Positions 26,052-34,362 of a stretch of 64,000 nucleotides of DNA are shown piece by piece. How positions within the stretch are numbered: the first letter of the stretch is position 1; each line of letters opens with the position of its first letter. Where the stretch lies: positions 620,001 through 684,000 of the forward strand of contig NZ_CP061291.1 of NCBI RefSeq assembly GCF_018687455.1. The letters are read 5' to 3'. A program made the position numbers and the translations under genes. The notes beneath the pieces are model-generated. The model made no database searches. It was not told the DNA's origin and saw nothing but the letters and a program-made list of their open reading frames with translations. The DNA is from Polynucleobacter sp. TSB-Sco08W16. Lineage in GTDB: Bacteria > Pseudomonadota > Gammaproteobacteria > Burkholderiales > Burkholderiaceae.

Positions 26052-26068
26052 GCAAGAGTTGACCTTCG

Positions 26069-27343
26069 TCAAGCAAGTGAATCCGCCCAGATATTGTGAG
26101 CCCAGCCCCATGCATAAATCCCCTCAAGAGTGGTGGGCCCAGGAGACACGCCACCAGAGCCAGGGACGGGCTTAAATGTTTTCTCAGCAGCAATGTATTG
26201 GTGAACGCTGGCAACGTGTATCACTTCCTTGGCATTCACAAAGCTATAGCAAGTATTGGTTAAAACTGGCGAGGGGTTTACTTCCCAATCACTAAGTTCA
26301 GCAACTATTGCAGCAGCAGCTACCTTGGCATGTTGATTGGCCATATGCCCTGATTTGGGCATCGCGTATGCGACCTGAATCGAATCCCCTAGGACATGAA
26401 TGTCCTTTTGTGCCGTGGATTCAAAATTCAAAAAGTTTACATTCACCCAGCGACCATTCGAGTTGGCTAGACCAGTTTTGACCGCAATCTCACCTGCACT
26501 CATGGTGGGAAGCAAATTTAAGACATCTGCCTTGATCTCATCCTGAATTTCAAAATGAATTGTTTTAGTTTTTGCATCTACCGCAGTTACGTTGTGTTTG
26601 GGTAGGTACTCCACCATGCCAGGGTATTGCTCAGCCCATACCTTCTTAAATAAAGCACCCTTAGAGACCACATCTTGATTGGCGTCTAGGATGAGGACTT
26701 TCGATTTCGGCTTATTTTGTTTGAAATAGCTAGCTACTTGGCAAGCCCGCTCGTAAGGTCCGGGAGGGCAGCGATAGGGTGCTTCAGGAATGCTGATGGC
26801 ATAAGTGCCACCATCACGCATAGCGGCTAGTTGCTTATGTAAAGCCACAGTCTCGGGCCCCGCTTTCCATGCCTGCAGGGTCACTCCAGCCTTATTGGCT
26901 TGTGATAGCCCCTCAATACTATTCATGAGTAGACTTACGCCTGGCGATACGATTACTTTGTCATATGGCAGTATTTTTCCGGAGGATAGCTTCACTACTT
27001 TTTTATCGGGATCAATACTCGTGACACTATCTTGAATAATTTTTACGCCATGTCGCTTGCTGAGACCGTCATAAGGACTGGTGAGTTCAGCTAGAGTGCG
27101 AGACCCACCAACAACAAGATTGGAGAGTGGGCAAGAAATGAATGAGGTATTGGGCTCAATCAAGGTCACTTTGGCCGTATTGTTGGAGAACAGTCGCAGA
27201 TACTTAGCAGCTGTAGCGCCGCCATAGCCGCCACCAATCACAAGAATTTCTGCCTTTTGTAAATTTGCCCGTGCCTGCCCTGAGAAGCCTGCTAGCAATC
27301 CAAGTGCTGCTGCACTCTGACCAATAAAGTATCGACGATCCAT
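26069..27343 (-). CDS. fccB: Flavocytochrome c sulfide dehydrogenase, flavoprotein subunit
   Basis: A 424-residue periplasmic FAD protein. A twin-arginine-like signal is present (MDRRYFIGQSAAALGLLAGF). The FAD motif is ILVIGGGYGGATAAKYL. The redox-active cysteine is seen in SFISCPLSNLVVGG (Cys71), and its partner in YRCPPGPYERACQVASYF. The C-terminal FCSD-binding domain contains NTCYSFVNAKEVIHVASVHQ. The enzyme oxidises sulfide or polysulfide and passes electrons to the c-type partner encoded just upstream, 13 bases away. It could also be called SoxF. Confidence 0.88.
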   Translation of the reverse strand: MDRRYFIGQSAAALGLLAGFSGQARANLQKAEILVIGGGYGGATAAKYLRLFSNNTAKVTLIEPNTSFISCPLSNLVVGGSRTLAELTSPYDGLSKRHGVKIIQDSVTSIDPDKKVVKLSSGKILPYDKVIVSPGVSLLMNSIEGLSQANKAGVTLQAWKAGPETVALHKQLAAMRDGGTYAISIPEAPYRCPPGPYERACQVASYFKQNKPKSKVLILDANQDVVSKGALFKKVWAEQYPGMVEYLPKHNVTAVDAKTKTIHFEIQDEIKADVLNLLPTMSAGEIAVKTGLANSNGRWVNVNFLNFESTAQKDIHVLGDSIQVAYAMPKSGHMANQHAKVAAAAIVAELSDWEVNPSPVLTNTCYSFVNAKEVIHVASVHQYIAAEKTFKPVPGSGGVSPGPTTLEGIYAWGWAHNIWADSLA

Positions 27344-27356
27344 GATGTATTCCTAA

Positions 27357-27695
27357 TTATTTCTTGCCAAGTTGTTTGGCAATGATTTCGAGTTGCTCAT
27401 CAGAGTAGCCTTTTGCTAACTGCGGCATGATCGTACCTTCGCGTGCACCAGATTTAAAAGCCAGGAGTTGAGCCAGCATTTGCTCGCTAGTGTATCCATT
27501 GATGAGTGGCATCCCACCATTGGGAACACCTTTACCGTCTGTGCCGTGACAGTTAGCGCAAGTTGCCGCTAGTCCTCGGTTATAAAGAGTAGTGGCATCT
27601 GGAGTTTGACTAAAACTACTCTTTGCATAAATGCCCAATAAGCCAGTAATCACTAGAGCTTGCAATATAGCAAGCCTCAAATTCTTGATTCGCAT
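27357..27695 (-). CDS. fccA: Monohaem c-type cytochrome (FccA-like partner)
   Basis: A 112-residue exported cytochrome c. The signal peptide covers residues 1-30. The haem motif CANCH is at residues 46-50, and the axial Met is likely Met90 in GTIMPQLAKGYSDEQLEIIA. It is a class I monohaem c553-type cytochrome. It is encoded directly before fccB, the usual order for flavocytochrome c, so it is the electron acceptor of that flavoprotein. Confidence 0.85.
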   Translation of the reverse strand: MRIKNLRLAILQALVITGLLGIYAKSSFSQTPDATTLYNRGLAATCANCHGTDGKGVPNGGMPLINGYTSEQMLAQLLAFKSGAREGTIMPQLAKGYSDEQLEIIAKQLGKK

Positions 27696-27852
27696 TGTTA
27701 CTAATCTCCACCCTAATTGAATCAGCTATCAGTCCATAGCTGTATAAACGTATTCTTGCTCTATCTTAATCAAGTAGCGGCATCAAAGTACTGCTGGACT
27801 TAGATTGATTTTTCATCAGCCTATTACAAAAAGTGCGATACGTGACATTTCG

Positions 27853-27885
27853 CTCCCAAAGGGAGTAAGCCCTATAAACTATAGG
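27853..27885 (+). promoter_or_regulatory. Two small hairpins just before the GT39 start
   Basis: CTCCC-AAA-GGGAG (27853-27865) and CCTATA-AAC-TATAGG (27871-27885) are perfect inverted repeats. The second ends two bases before the ATG at 27887, and no clear ribosome-binding site lies between. The rest of 27696-27852 shows nothing I can name. Confidence 0.4.
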
Positions 27886-27886
27886 C

Positions 27887-29608
27887 ATGCGTGGCTCATT
27901 TACCCTTCGATACGCCTTCTTAAGCCTAGTTTTGGCAATATTTGCCTATTTATACGGTTTAGATAGTCGTTTTGCGCCTAAAAATGGCGACGAGTATCCC
28001 TACATGCACATTGTTCGCATGACAGCTGATGCTGGTAGCTGGTTGCCCCTTCAGTCCCAAATGGAAGGCATCAAAAATACCAAGCCACCTCTGATATTTT
28101 GGCAAGGTATTGCGAGCACCCATTGGGCAAGTCAGTGGAGCTTGGAGTATCTACGTTGGCCGAGCGTACTCTATACAGCCTTGACCGCCTTCTTTTTATT
28201 TTTAGCCGTGCGTCGTTTCAGTGGAAAAACGCAAACAGGATTTTTAGCCGCCTTAGTATGGCTATCCTTTTTTGCAACGTACCGCTATGGACGTCCTTTT
28301 CTAACGGATCCTCCGGAAGTCTTTTGGATCAGCCTGCCATTTTTGGCCATCTTGTATTGGGGAAAGAATGCCTTTGAATCTAAATTCTTTTTTCCAGTAC
28401 TGGCTGGTATCTGTTTTGGTTTGGCGCTCTTTGCTAAATCATTTGCCTATATTGCACCTGCCACCTTAGCCCTGGGTTTGTATTACTGGCATTGGCGTCA
28501 ATGGCGCATTTCTCAAACACTGATTCGTGATCTGTATAAATTAGTGTTTATTGGGGTATTGGCCTTAGCAGTATTTGCTTTGTGGTTTGCGCTTGATCCC
28601 CAGCCGGAGGCGGTTTGGAGGGAGTTTGTATTGGGTGAGAATGCTGGCAAATTTACAGCGCGTAGCTCCAATTACCTATTAGATTTAGTCCGAGGTGGCG
28701 ATAGCATTTGGATGCTCTTGCTAACTACGCTTGCCAATGCGGGACTATTTACTTTTGTTTTGATCTCAACGCTCATGCAATGTTGGCGTGAGCGTCGTTT
28801 TCTGTCTGCAGAGGAAGTTCTGCTCTTGTTGTTGATCGCTGCATTCCTGCTCATCTTTTCTTTGCCAAGCCAGCGTTCTGGCCGTTATCTTTTGCCAGTT
28901 ATGCCGGCGTTTGCTACTTTAATTGCATTGCATTGGGATCGTTTGCCATTGTGGGGATTCCGGATCGCTTTGTTATTGCAAGGCCTTGTTTTGGGTCTCT
29001 TAATTTGGCTTGGTCTGAATTTACAACTCTCTGGTTTTATGGGTGAGGCTGGGTCATGGATGTATAGCCCAATTCATTGGGTGTTCATGGCAATTTGCGT
29101 AGTCCTCGTCATCATCGGCTTCATCAAACGAGAGCAATGCAAAGCATTTGCCCTCATGGGCTGTTTTCTGACTTACTGCGCACTAACTAGTAGCTTGAGC
29201 CCGCTGGAGGGGCAGTTGGGTCGTTTCTCAGCGGCAAGCATTGCGCAAGTACAAGGTAAGGATGTCTGGATTCCTTGTGACTACCGCGCTAAGGACGAGG
29301 AGTATCGCTTACTCATTCCGGGGGCCCAGCTACATGGTTATCTTGCAAAAGATGCAGGAAATGTGGATGGCCTTACTAAAACCTATCCTCTAGTGGCGGT
29401 TCAGGCTCCATTGGGTGTTACTCCCGTCATCTGTGAGTCATGTCAGTTCATTGGTCAGAGAATGGAAATGAGAGCACGCCATTCTGACGAAGAAATTAAA
29501 GCAATGCTGTTAGGTCATATTGGCGAGCATCTTTTTGTTACTGAATATTTGATTACCACACCCGTTTCTAATCCAGACCTTTTGAGTGCGAAGGACGCTT
29601 GTAGATGA
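27887..29608 (+). CDS. GT39/ArnT-like glycosyltransferase
   Basis: A 573-residue polytopic inner-membrane glycosyltransferase of the PMT/ArnT superfamily, with about 11-12 helices. The first periplasmic loop carries the catalytic-type acidic pair (Asp35-Glu36 in GDEYPYMH), and a second acidic motif follows at TDPPEVFW. Such enzymes use polyprenyl-phosphate sugars to decorate lipid A, proteins or surface glycans in the periplasm. The acceptor is unknown. It overlaps the downstream sialidase gene by four bases and is the first gene of a coupled three-gene operon. Confidence 0.87.
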   Translation: MRGSFTLRYAFLSLVLAIFAYLYGLDSRFAPKNGDEYPYMHIVRMTADAGSWLPLQSQMEGIKNTKPPLIFWQGIASTHWASQWSLEYLRWPSVLYTALTAFFLFLAVRRFSGKTQTGFLAALVWLSFFATYRYGRPFLTDPPEVFWISLPFLAILYWGKNAFESKFFFPVLAGICFGLALFAKSFAYIAPATLALGLYYWHWRQWRISQTLIRDLYKLVFIGVLALAVFALWFALDPQPEAVWREFVLGENAGKFTARSSNYLLDLVRGGDSIWMLLLTTLANAGLFTFVLISTLMQCWRERRFLSAEEVLLLLLIAAFLLIFSLPSQRSGRYLLPVMPAFATLIALHWDRLPLWGFRIALLLQGLVLGLLIWLGLNLQLSGFMGEAGSWMYSPIHWVFMAICVVLVIIGFIKREQCKAFALMGCFLTYCALTSSLSPLEGQLGRFSAASIAQVQGKDVWIPCDYRAKDEEYRLLIPGAQLHGYLAKDAGNVDGLTKTYPLVAVQAPLGVTPVICESCQFIGQRMEMRARHSDEEIKAMLLGHIGEHLFVTEYLITTPVSNPDLLSAKDACR

Positions 29609-30864
29609 ACCGCGTCATTGCCCTTTGTTTTTTATTGCTAGCTGCTGTGCTGGGTTTCATTCACATTGAAGGTCGTCCTGCGTGGGCGCCATTTACGATT
29701 CCAGAAGTCGCTCAATTAGAATCTGAAGAAGTTCAATCAGACTCCAAGCCGGGAGCATCTAAGCTCAAGTTGGTAACTCAGTCCGCAATAACTGCCCCAA
29801 GGGCTGATTGGGTACCTGACACTGGCGTCGCCTCAGTGCATGCTGCATCCTTAATTGTCTTAAAGGATGGAAACGTCAGAGCCTTTTGGTTTGCTGGTAG
29901 CCGAGAGGGTGCGGCTGATGTGGTGATTAATTCTGCGGTATTTGATACTAAGACAAATGCTTGGAGCGCACCTGTAGTAGTGATGGATAGGGTCGCTGCA
30001 GAAAAGGGTTTGGCGCGTTATATCGCTAAGTTAGGCAATCCCGTCCCCGCAAGATTGTCGGATGGCCGACTGCAACTATTTTTTGTCACTGTTTCGATTG
30101 GTGGTTGGGCGGGAAGCTCTATCTCAACCATATTTTCCGATGATGAGGGCTCAACGTGGAGCCGTCCTCAGCGCTTGATTACTTCACCATTGATTAATTT
30201 AAGCACCCTCGTGAAGTCACCCGCAGTCCAGTTTTCTGATGGTCGCTTAGGTTTACCGGCTTATCACGAGTGGATTGGGCGTTTTGGCGAATTCTTGAGA
30301 TTGGACGCTGCTCAAGTGATCGATAAGCGCCGCATGAGTTCTGGCCGAAGCGCCATTCAACCGCTAGTGTTTGTCAATGCAGCCGAAGATGCCACTGCTT
30401 ATTTCCGTCAAACAAGAAGTGCAGGACAGGCAAAGCAAATTCCCGTAAGTCATACTCAAAATGCAGGGCAATCCTGGCAATCTGCGAGTGATCTTGAAGT
30501 GGCTAATCCCAACTCTGCTGTAGCTGGTTTAACACTTCAGAGTGGCGCGCATTTACTAGCTTTAAATAATATCGAAGTAGGGCGTCATCGTTTGGTTTTA
30601 CTGATGAGTGATCCCAAGGTAGGGCAATGGCAGGTGATAGATGTGCTGGAAGATGATGAAGCGTTACCAAATGAGCAGCGCAAGGAATATTCCTATCCTT
30701 ATTTAATGAGCGCCAATGGTAATGATGCCCATCTGGTCTACACCTGGGATCGCAAAAAGATTCGACATGTCTATTTCTCGAGTGCATGGCTGACTCGAGC
30801 TTTTAGTCAGTTGCCACAGCAATCTAGCGCCCAATCCATGCCTGATTCTAAGGAGGCTCAATGA
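29605..30864 (+). CDS. Membrane-anchored sialidase-like (BNR/Asp-box) protein
   Basis: A 419-residue protein with an N-terminal membrane anchor or signal (residues 5-20) and a six-bladed sialidase fold. There is an arginine early in the domain (WFAGSREGAADVVI, Arg100), a canonical Asp box SDDEGSTW (178-185) and a second degenerate one (HTQNAGQSW). The family also contains non-sialidase hydrolases, so glycan cleavage is likely but the sugar is not known. It is coupled to the GT39 gene upstream and a membrane protein downstream by ATGA overlaps. Confidence 0.8.
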   Translation: MNRVIALCFLLLAAVLGFIHIEGRPAWAPFTIPEVAQLESEEVQSDSKPGASKLKLVTQSAITAPRADWVPDTGVASVHAASLIVLKDGNVRAFWFAGSREGAADVVINSAVFDTKTNAWSAPVVVMDRVAAEKGLARYIAKLGNPVPARLSDGRLQLFFVTVSIGGWAGSSISTIFSDDEGSTWSRPQRLITSPLINLSTLVKSPAVQFSDGRLGLPAYHEWIGRFGEFLRLDAAQVIDKRRMSSGRSAIQPLVFVNAAEDATAYFRQTRSAGQAKQIPVSHTQNAGQSWQSASDLEVANPNSAVAGLTLQSGAHLLALNNIEVGRHRLVLLMSDPKVGQWQVIDVLEDDEALPNEQRKEYSYPYLMSANGNDAHLVYTWDRKKIRHVYFSSAWLTRAFSQLPQQSSAQSMPDSKEAQ

Positions 30865-31484
30865 TGAATAGCCTCATGCAAACTTTTGCATTAGTAGAGA
30901 TGTCGATTACATGCTCTCTGATCCTGATTTGGATTCTCCAGAAAATTGCACAAGAGGTATTCCCATTTATCGTAAAAGTATTGCTTTTACTGATACTCGC
31001 TAATCTCTTTTTCTGGCCATTGGGCATGTCTCTTGAGCTACCTTTAGCAGCTTACGTGCGAGGTGTGACTGGCGACCTCAGCATTGTCACTACATTATTG
31101 TTATGGAGTACCTTGGTACACAGCAATAAATCAACGCCCATTGCAGTGAAGTTTGTCATTCTGATAATTGCCCTTGCTTTTTACCCTCTTGCATTAGGGC
31201 TTAGCATGCATGATCCATACGCATGGGGTTATGGCTCAATTACCTTCTTGTTGTTTGTGCTTCTACTCGCTCTAATCTGTGGGCTGACTAATTGGAGCAA
31301 AGGTGTTTGGATTATAGGTTTGGCCATCATCGCTTGGAGCGCCCATTGGCATGAGTCTGCCAATCTTTGGGATTACCTTTTAGACCCGTTCTTGGCTTTA
31401 TGGGTATTCTGTTCATTGTTTGCTGCTGTTCTTGCTAAACGAAAAGAAAAAGCCCGCTCTGGTTATTTATTTAGACCAGGTTAA
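30861..31484 (+). CDS. Polytopic membrane protein of unknown function
   Basis: A 207-residue protein with about six predicted membrane helices (near residues 10-28, 35-52, 70-88, 97-113, 122-140, 148-195). I do not recognise a named family. The start at 30861 overlaps the sialidase stop (ATGA) and follows a strong AGGAGG ribosome-binding site, so translation is coupled. The tight operon with GT39 and the sialidase suggests a role in the same surface-glycan process, such as transport or a complex partner. Confidence 0.75.
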   Translation: MMNSLMQTFALVEMSITCSLILIWILQKIAQEVFPFIVKVLLLLILANLFFWPLGMSLELPLAAYVRGVTGDLSIVTTLLLWSTLVHSNKSTPIAVKFVILIIALAFYPLALGLSMHDPYAWGYGSITFLLFVLLLALICGLTNWSKGVWIIGLAIIAWSAHWHESANLWDYLLDPFLALWVFCSLFAAVLAKRKEKARSGYLFRPG

Positions 31485-31559
31485 TTCTTGCTCAAAAACA
31501 AAGTAGTAAAGTAGAGTGAACCTAGTAAGCGATTTGCAGAGATGAATACTGAGGCAGAC

Positions 31560-32825
31560 ATGAGACAGGTAAGTCATAAAAATATTTCAGCACTGAAGAA
31601 AAAGAGCGTACTTCTAGGGTTAGTTATTGCTTGCGGATCTCTTCTTGATGGATGTGTCATGAACCCAGGCCCTTATCAGCCCAATGGATATTATTACCCT
31701 CAGGGATATATGCAAAGCGGGGGCTATGGCAGTCCTGGCTACACTCAAGATCCAAGCTATAACGCTGGACCGCAAACGATTTCTTCAGCGCAATTGGAAT
31801 CATTGGTTTCTCCTATAGCGCTTTATCCAGACTCTTTGCTTTCGCTGATGTTGCTGGCTTCGACTTATCCACTGGAAGTGGCGGAGGCGCATAACTGGCG
31901 AATGAGTAATGCCTCCTTGAAGGGCGATGCTTTGCAGAATGCGCTTAAGGCGCAGTCGTGGAACGATAGCGTGAAATCGTTAATGTCGTTTCCAAAAGCA
32001 TTCAATCTGATGGGTAAAAAATTACAGTGGACTCAAAACTTAGGAAATGCCTATAAGTTACAAGCCGCAGATACTATGAAGGCGGTTCAAGCTTTAAGAA
32101 AACTCGCTGTTAAAGCAGGAACCCTGAAGTCCAATAAGCAAATTACCGTAACCACGGATGCAAACGGCAATATCTTGATTGCTCCGGCGAATGCCAAAGT
32201 GGTTTACATCCCAAGCTATAACCCTACAGTAGTTTATGGGCCATGGCCATACCCCGAATACCCACCATATCCTATTTATGACCCAGCCTGGGGCCTTATG
32301 GATTTCGGTTTTGGCTTTGCTATTGGTGATGATTTTTGGACTTATCCAAATTGGAATAATGGCACGATTAATTCCACGAACATCAATCCATCTGGGCGCA
32401 TACCTTCTCGCCCTGTTATTGGGCCAGCAAGTATTGTGAATCAACAACGCTTACTCAATGATTGGCAAAACAAAGCAACCCCGGAGGAGAGAGAGGCGGC
32501 TCGCATCGATGGCCAACGTGCCAACAACGCGTTCCAGAAAGACGCCACTCCCCAAGAGAGAAATCAAGCGGCCCGCCTAAATCAAGAGGCCCGCAACGAT
32601 GCTCAGATGGATAGGGCTAATCCAAATATCTATCGTGAGGCTGCTCAAGAAAATGCCCTACGCGAACAAGCGCGTTTTGATGGTGATCAAGATCGCTCAC
32701 GTGGCTTTGGCGGCGGTCATATGGGCGGCTTTGGCGGTGGTGGCGGTGGCTTTGGCGGCGGCGGTCACATGAGTGGGTTCAGTGGCGGCTTCGGTGGTGG
32801 CCATATGAGCGGATTTAGGCGTTAA
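31560..32825 (+). CDS. DUF3300 domain protein with Gly-rich tail
   Basis: A 421-residue envelope protein. The N-terminus has a hydrophobic segment ending LLDGC, which could be a lipoprotein site though Asp at -2 is unusual. A Tyr/Gly/Pro-rich stretch leads to the DUF3300 domain (SAQLESLVSPIALYPDSLLS, YPLEVAEAHNWRMS, NAKVVYIPSYNPTVVYGPW). A charged helical part (RAN/RLNQEAR repeats) and a glycine-rich tail with HMGGF and HMSGF repeats end it. The function is unknown. I prefer ATG 31560, with a GAGG five bases upstream, over 31542. Confidence 0.85.
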   Translation: MRQVSHKNISALKKKSVLLGLVIACGSLLDGCVMNPGPYQPNGYYYPQGYMQSGGYGSPGYTQDPSYNAGPQTISSAQLESLVSPIALYPDSLLSLMLLASTYPLEVAEAHNWRMSNASLKGDALQNALKAQSWNDSVKSLMSFPKAFNLMGKKLQWTQNLGNAYKLQAADTMKAVQALRKLAVKAGTLKSNKQITVTTDANGNILIAPANAKVVYIPSYNPTVVYGPWPYPEYPPYPIYDPAWGLMDFGFGFAIGDDFWTYPNWNNGTINSTNINPSGRIPSRPVIGPASIVNQQRLLNDWQNKATPEEREAARIDGQRANNAFQKDATPQERNQAARLNQEARNDAQMDRANPNIYREAAQENALREQARFDGDQDRSRGFGGGHMGGFGGGGGGFGGGGHMSGFSGGFGGGHMSGFRR

Positions 32826-32847
32826 CATTTATTAAGAGAAAAGAGTT

Positions 32848-33216
32848 ATGAAAACATTACCGGCAACATTCATGCTAATTGCATCCATTCTTTCTTTTGC
32901 TCCGAGTGCATTTGCGCAGAAAGATCTTCCTGCAGATGATGCTAGCACTGCTGCTTTTGTAGAGCTCTGCAAAAATCCCGCTGATGAACAAGGGCGCAGT
33001 TTTTGTTTTGGCTTTGGTGAGGGCGTCTATCAGGGGTACTTAGCAAATCGCCCTTCAAATGCTAAGCCAACCATCTGCTTTGCAGATAAAAACGAGACTC
33101 GCAATGAAGTCCTGCAAAAGTATCTGGTGTGGACTAAGGCTAATCCTCAGTTCAATAAAGATAAAGCAGCGAAAACTTTAATGCACTTCTTTACGGATAA
33201 TTACCCTTGTAAGTAA
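32848..33216 (+). CDS. Rap1a/Tai-type exported protein
   Basis: A 122-residue secreted protein with a signal peptide (cleavage after FAQ, about residue 24). The core FVELCKNPADEQGRSFCFGF, EGVYQGYLANRP and TLMHFFTDNYPC match the Rap1a/Tai domain, with four cysteines likely in two disulfides. In Serratia this domain protects against type VI effectors, but no effector or secretion gene is near, so it may be a family relative with another role. It follows DUF3300 by 22 bases with a GAGAAAAGAG-type leader and is likely cotranscribed. Confidence 0.8.
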   Translation: MKTLPATFMLIASILSFAPSAFAQKDLPADDASTAAFVELCKNPADEQGRSFCFGFGEGVYQGYLANRPSNAKPTICFADKNETRNEVLQKYLVWTKANPQFNKDKAAKTLMHFFTDNYPCK

Positions 33217-33230
33217 GACTTCTACACAAG

Positions 33231-33259
33231 AAAAAAGCCAGCGAGATGCTGGCTTTTTT
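33231..33259. terminator. Bidirectional terminator between Rap1a-like and Bug genes
   Basis: AAAAAAGCCAGC (33231-33242) and GCTGGCTTTTTT (33248-33259) pair around the loop GAGAT. It has T-runs on both strands, so it can end both the plus-strand DUF3300 operon and the minus-strand CoA cluster. Confidence 0.9.
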
Positions 33260-33276
33260 GTTTTCAGAGGCGACTC

Positions 33277-34266
33277 TTAGTCAGCGTAAGCACCAGCCTT
33301 ACGAATCACAGGACCCCATTTATTAATTTCTGCTTCAAGATGTTCTTTGAGGCCATTAGGAGTTCTTTTAGCAGGTGGAACAATTTCAATGTTCGATTCT
33401 GCTAAACGCGCCTTCACTTCAGGATCATTCAAAGCCACATTAAGCGCTTTATTAATCTTGTTGATCACTGCTGGAGGTGTACCTTTAGAAACGTACATAC
33501 CATGCCACACTTTGACATCAAAGCCTTTTAAGCCTTGCTCATCGAGGGTTGGGATATTCGGCAGCGCAGGCAGACGTTTTGGCGTTGTCACACCATAAGT
33601 TTTTACTAAACCATCTTTGATGTAAGGAATGGTTTGTGTGGTTTGATCGCAGAGCAAATCCACTTGACCGCCAAGCAAATCCGTCAAAGCTGGGCCAGTA
33701 CCTTTGTAAGGAACAGTAGTAAGTTCAACCCCTTCGCGAGACATAAACAGAAGTCCGCACAACTGAGAGACGGCTCCAGGACCTGCATTTGCCAAAGTTA
33801 CCTTCTCTTTGTTGGCTTTAATGTAAGCCTCGAGTTCTTTAAAGTTGTTTGGTGGGAAGTTTTTGCGACCCAAGAGCACCATTGGCACATCAACTACTTG
33901 GCCAACGTATTCAAAATCCTTCATTGGATCGAATGGCAGTTTTTTATAAAGCGCTGGAGCAGTAGCCATACCCATGTGGTGAATAAAGATCATGTAGCCA
34001 TCCGGAGCAGAACGCGCTACGCGAGTAGCGGCGATAGTACCGCCTGCGCCAACGGTGTTTTCAACGATGACGGTTTGACCTAATTCCTTGCCCATTGGTA
34101 CGGCAATGAGACGCGCAACTGCATCAGTTGGCCCACCAGCGGCAAATGGGACAACAAGAGTTACTGGTTTATTTGGATATGGGTCGGCTGCAAGAACATT
34201 GCTAGCAAACAACGCGGCAGTAACAATCGCGCTGAAACCTGTCAGTAGTGATGAGCGTAATTTCAT
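33277..34266 (-). CDS. Bug-type (TctC family) periplasmic substrate-binding protein
   Basis: A 329-residue exported receptor. The signal peptide ends near residue 26 (NVLA). The start of the mature protein has YPNKPVTLVVPFAAGGPTDA; VENTVGAGGTIAATRVARSA and VPYKGTGPALTDLLGGQVDL are Bug hallmarks. It is the last gene of a minus-strand cluster with a CoA-ester lyase, MmgE/PrpD and a MaoC-like hydratase, which suggests that it captures the acid used there. No permease gene is present. Confidence 0.92.
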   Translation of the reverse strand: MKLRSSLLTGFSAIVTAALFASNVLAADPYPNKPVTLVVPFAAGGPTDAVARLIAVPMGKELGQTVIVENTVGAGGTIAATRVARSAPDGYMIFIHHMGMATAPALYKKLPFDPMKDFEYVGQVVDVPMVLLGRKNFPPNNFKELEAYIKANKEKVTLANAGPGAVSQLCGLLFMSREGVELTTVPYKGTGPALTDLLGGQVDLLCDQTTQTIPYIKDGLVKTYGVTTPKRLPALPNIPTLDEQGLKGFDVKVWHGMYVSKGTPPAVINKINKALNVALNDPEVKARLAESNIEIVPPAKRTPNGLKEHLEAEINKWGPVIRKAGAYAD

Positions 34267-34362
34267 GATCAGTCTCTTATATTGGTTATGAAGAACGTAT
34301 ATGACTTACGTTTAATGAAGCTATTTTGCCAGTTTTTTAACAGTTCTGAGGCTTATAAGAGA

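Noticed and set aside
32700..32825. Gly-rich DNA repeats at the end of the DUF3300 gene
   Set aside because: They are in frame and encode the GGF/HMSGF tail, so they are part of the gene and not a separate element.
33634..34083. A 149-codon open frame antisense to the third Bug gene
   Set aside because: The Bug gene has a signal peptide and family motifs on the minus strand; the antisense product has no recognisable domain and no ribosome-binding site.
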